A stretch of DNA of 12,600 bases. It comes from an uncultured Oscillospiraceae bacterium (GTDB taxonomy: Bacteria; Bacillota; Clostridia; Oscillospirales; Oscillospiraceae). The stretch lies in the NCBI GenBank assembly GCA_902497145.1, contig CABVDR010000070.1, positions 1-12,600 on the forward strand. Reading direction: 5' to 3'. The notes below the pieces were generated by a model. That model ran no database searches. It was not told where the DNA came from and saw only the letters and a program-made list of their open reading frames with translations. Position 1 is the first letter of the stretch; the number at the start of each line of letters is the position of its first letter. The position numbers and the translations under genes were made by a program. Positions 11,934 through 12,600 of the stretch are shown piece after piece.

Positions 11934-12600
11934 ATGGCTCAGAAAAAAGCAAGCTACGGCAACGAATCCATTTCCGCCCTGAAGGGGGCCGACCGGGTAC
12001 GAAAGCGGCCCGGTGTTATTTTCGGCTCCGACGGGCTGGAGGGATGCGAACACGCCGTCTTTGAAATTATGTCCAACGCCATCGACGAGGCCCGGGAGGG
12101 CCACGGCAGCCTGATTACGGTGACCCGTTTTCTGGACAAATCCATCCAGGTGGAGGATCAGGGACGAGGCTGCCCGGTGGACTGGAACGAGAAAGAGCAA
12201 AAGTACAACTGGGAGCTGGTGTTCTGCGAGCTGTATGCCGGCGGCAAGTACGGCGGCGACGGGGACAACTACGAATACTCCCTGGGTCTCAATGGCCTGG
12301 GCTCCTGCGCCACCCAGTACGCCAGTGAGTTTTTCGACGCCACCATCTGGCGGGACGGGTTCAAATACACCCTCCACTTTGAAAAGGGCGAAAACGTGGG
12401 TGGCCTGAAAAAGGAACCCACCGACCGGGGCAAGAAGACCGGCTCCACCTTCCGCTGGAAGCCCGACCTGGAGGTATTTACCGACATCGACATCCCGGTG
12501 GACTACTACACCGACGTAATGAAGCGCCAGGCGGTGGTCAACGCGGGGGTGACCTTCCGGTTTAAAGAGGAGACTGCCCCGGGCAAGTTTAACACCACCG
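11934..12600 (+). CDS. Type II DNA topoisomerase subunit B (ParE/GyrB-like), 5' part, cut by window end
   Basis: This is the N-terminal GHKL ATPase part of a type II topoisomerase B subunit, a cytoplasmic DNA-strand-passing enzyme that works with a ParC/GyrA-like A subunit. The 222 visible residues show YGNESISALKGADRVRKRPG (8-27), the Bergerat N-box with Glu44, Asn48 and Asp51 (EIMSNAIDEA), the ADP-contacting VEDQGRG (73-79), a YAGGKY lid region (101-106) and GLNGLG (118-123). The Asp that usually precedes Asn48 in bacterial GyrB/ParE is Ser, and the usual GLHGVG reads GLNGLG, so this is a divergent paralogue rather than the standard gyrB. The Toprim domain and the A-subunit partner lie beyond the edge. 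Assignment to ParE over GyrB is tentative. Confidence 0.85.
   Translation, partial: MAQKKASYGNESISALKGADRVRKRPGVIFGSDGLEGCEHAVFEIMSNAIDEAREGHGSLITVTRFLDKSIQVEDQGRGCPVDWNEKEQKYNWELVFCELYAGGKYGGDGDNYEYSLGLNGLGSCATQYASEFFDATIWRDGFKYTLHFEKGENVGGLKKEPTDRGKKTGSTFRWKPDLEVFTDIDIPVDYYTDVMKRQAVVNAGVTFRFKEETAPGKFNTT

Noticed and set aside
11895..12377. 160-codon - strand frame opposite the topoisomerase gene
   Set aside because: The + strand frame carries clear GHKL ATPase motifs. The opposite frame is hydrophobic Val/Leu-rich shadow sequence.

Overview
This window looks like chromosomal DNA from a GC-rich, endospore-forming member of the Clostridia. Oscillospiraceae relatives such as Flavonifractor or Lawsonibacter are my best guess. 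The supporting signs are a spore-maturation spmA-spmB pair, an AbrB/SpoVT-type regulator, a Gram-positive HPr with both His15 and Ser46, strong GGAGG-type ribosome sites and TTGACA/TATAAT promoters. The taxonomic name is inference. I see no transposase, CRISPR array, phage gene or tRNA gene.

Layout. Bases 1-50 are the 3' end of a 5S rRNA gene, followed by a strong terminator. Next is a sodium-coupled NSS-family transporter (+), convergent with a small AbrB-like regulator carrying a four-cysteine tail (-). spmA-spmB (+) follow, preceded by a leader with tiny start-stop units. They face a minus-strand two-gene operon: an alanyl-tRNA editing protein (AlaX long type), then an internally duplicated membrane protein of the CmpB/DUF1113 kind. 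Divergent from alaX is a fructose-type PTS operon, fruA (EIIABC) and an HPr gene, closed by a strong hairpin.

From 8376 to 11307 on the minus strand lies a compact copper-homeostasis operon: a TTGACA-17-TACAAT promoter, a G/C-rich inverted repeat at the predicted transcription start (a likely CsoR operator), a CopA Cu(I) ATPase, and csoR, whose GTG start overlaps the copA stop. CopA carries an extra C-terminal heavy-metal domain that is in effect a complete CopZ chaperone. It joins the pump through an AT-rich, Asn/Gln-rich repeat linker containing its own Shine-Dalgarno and ATG, so one reading frame may yield both a CopA-CopZ fusion and free CopZ. This is the most interesting object in the window.

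The window ends with an unrecognised 151-residue protein (-), weakly reminiscent of a Mur-ligase segment, and the divergent first 222 codons of a type II topoisomerase B subunit (ParE/GyrB-like, +), cut by the window edge.

How the parts work together. In the copper operon, CsoR should release the promoter when it binds Cu(I), CopZ should carry Cu(I), and CopA should export it. In the PTS operon, HPr passes phosphate to EIIA, then EIIB, then the sugar entering through EIIC. Enzyme I, 1-phosphofructokinase and a sugar regulator are absent here and must be elsewhere. SpmA and SpmB act together in spore-core dehydration. Long open frames opposite alaX/CmpB (3342-5666) and opposite copA (8792-11251) are antisense shadows and are not annotated.
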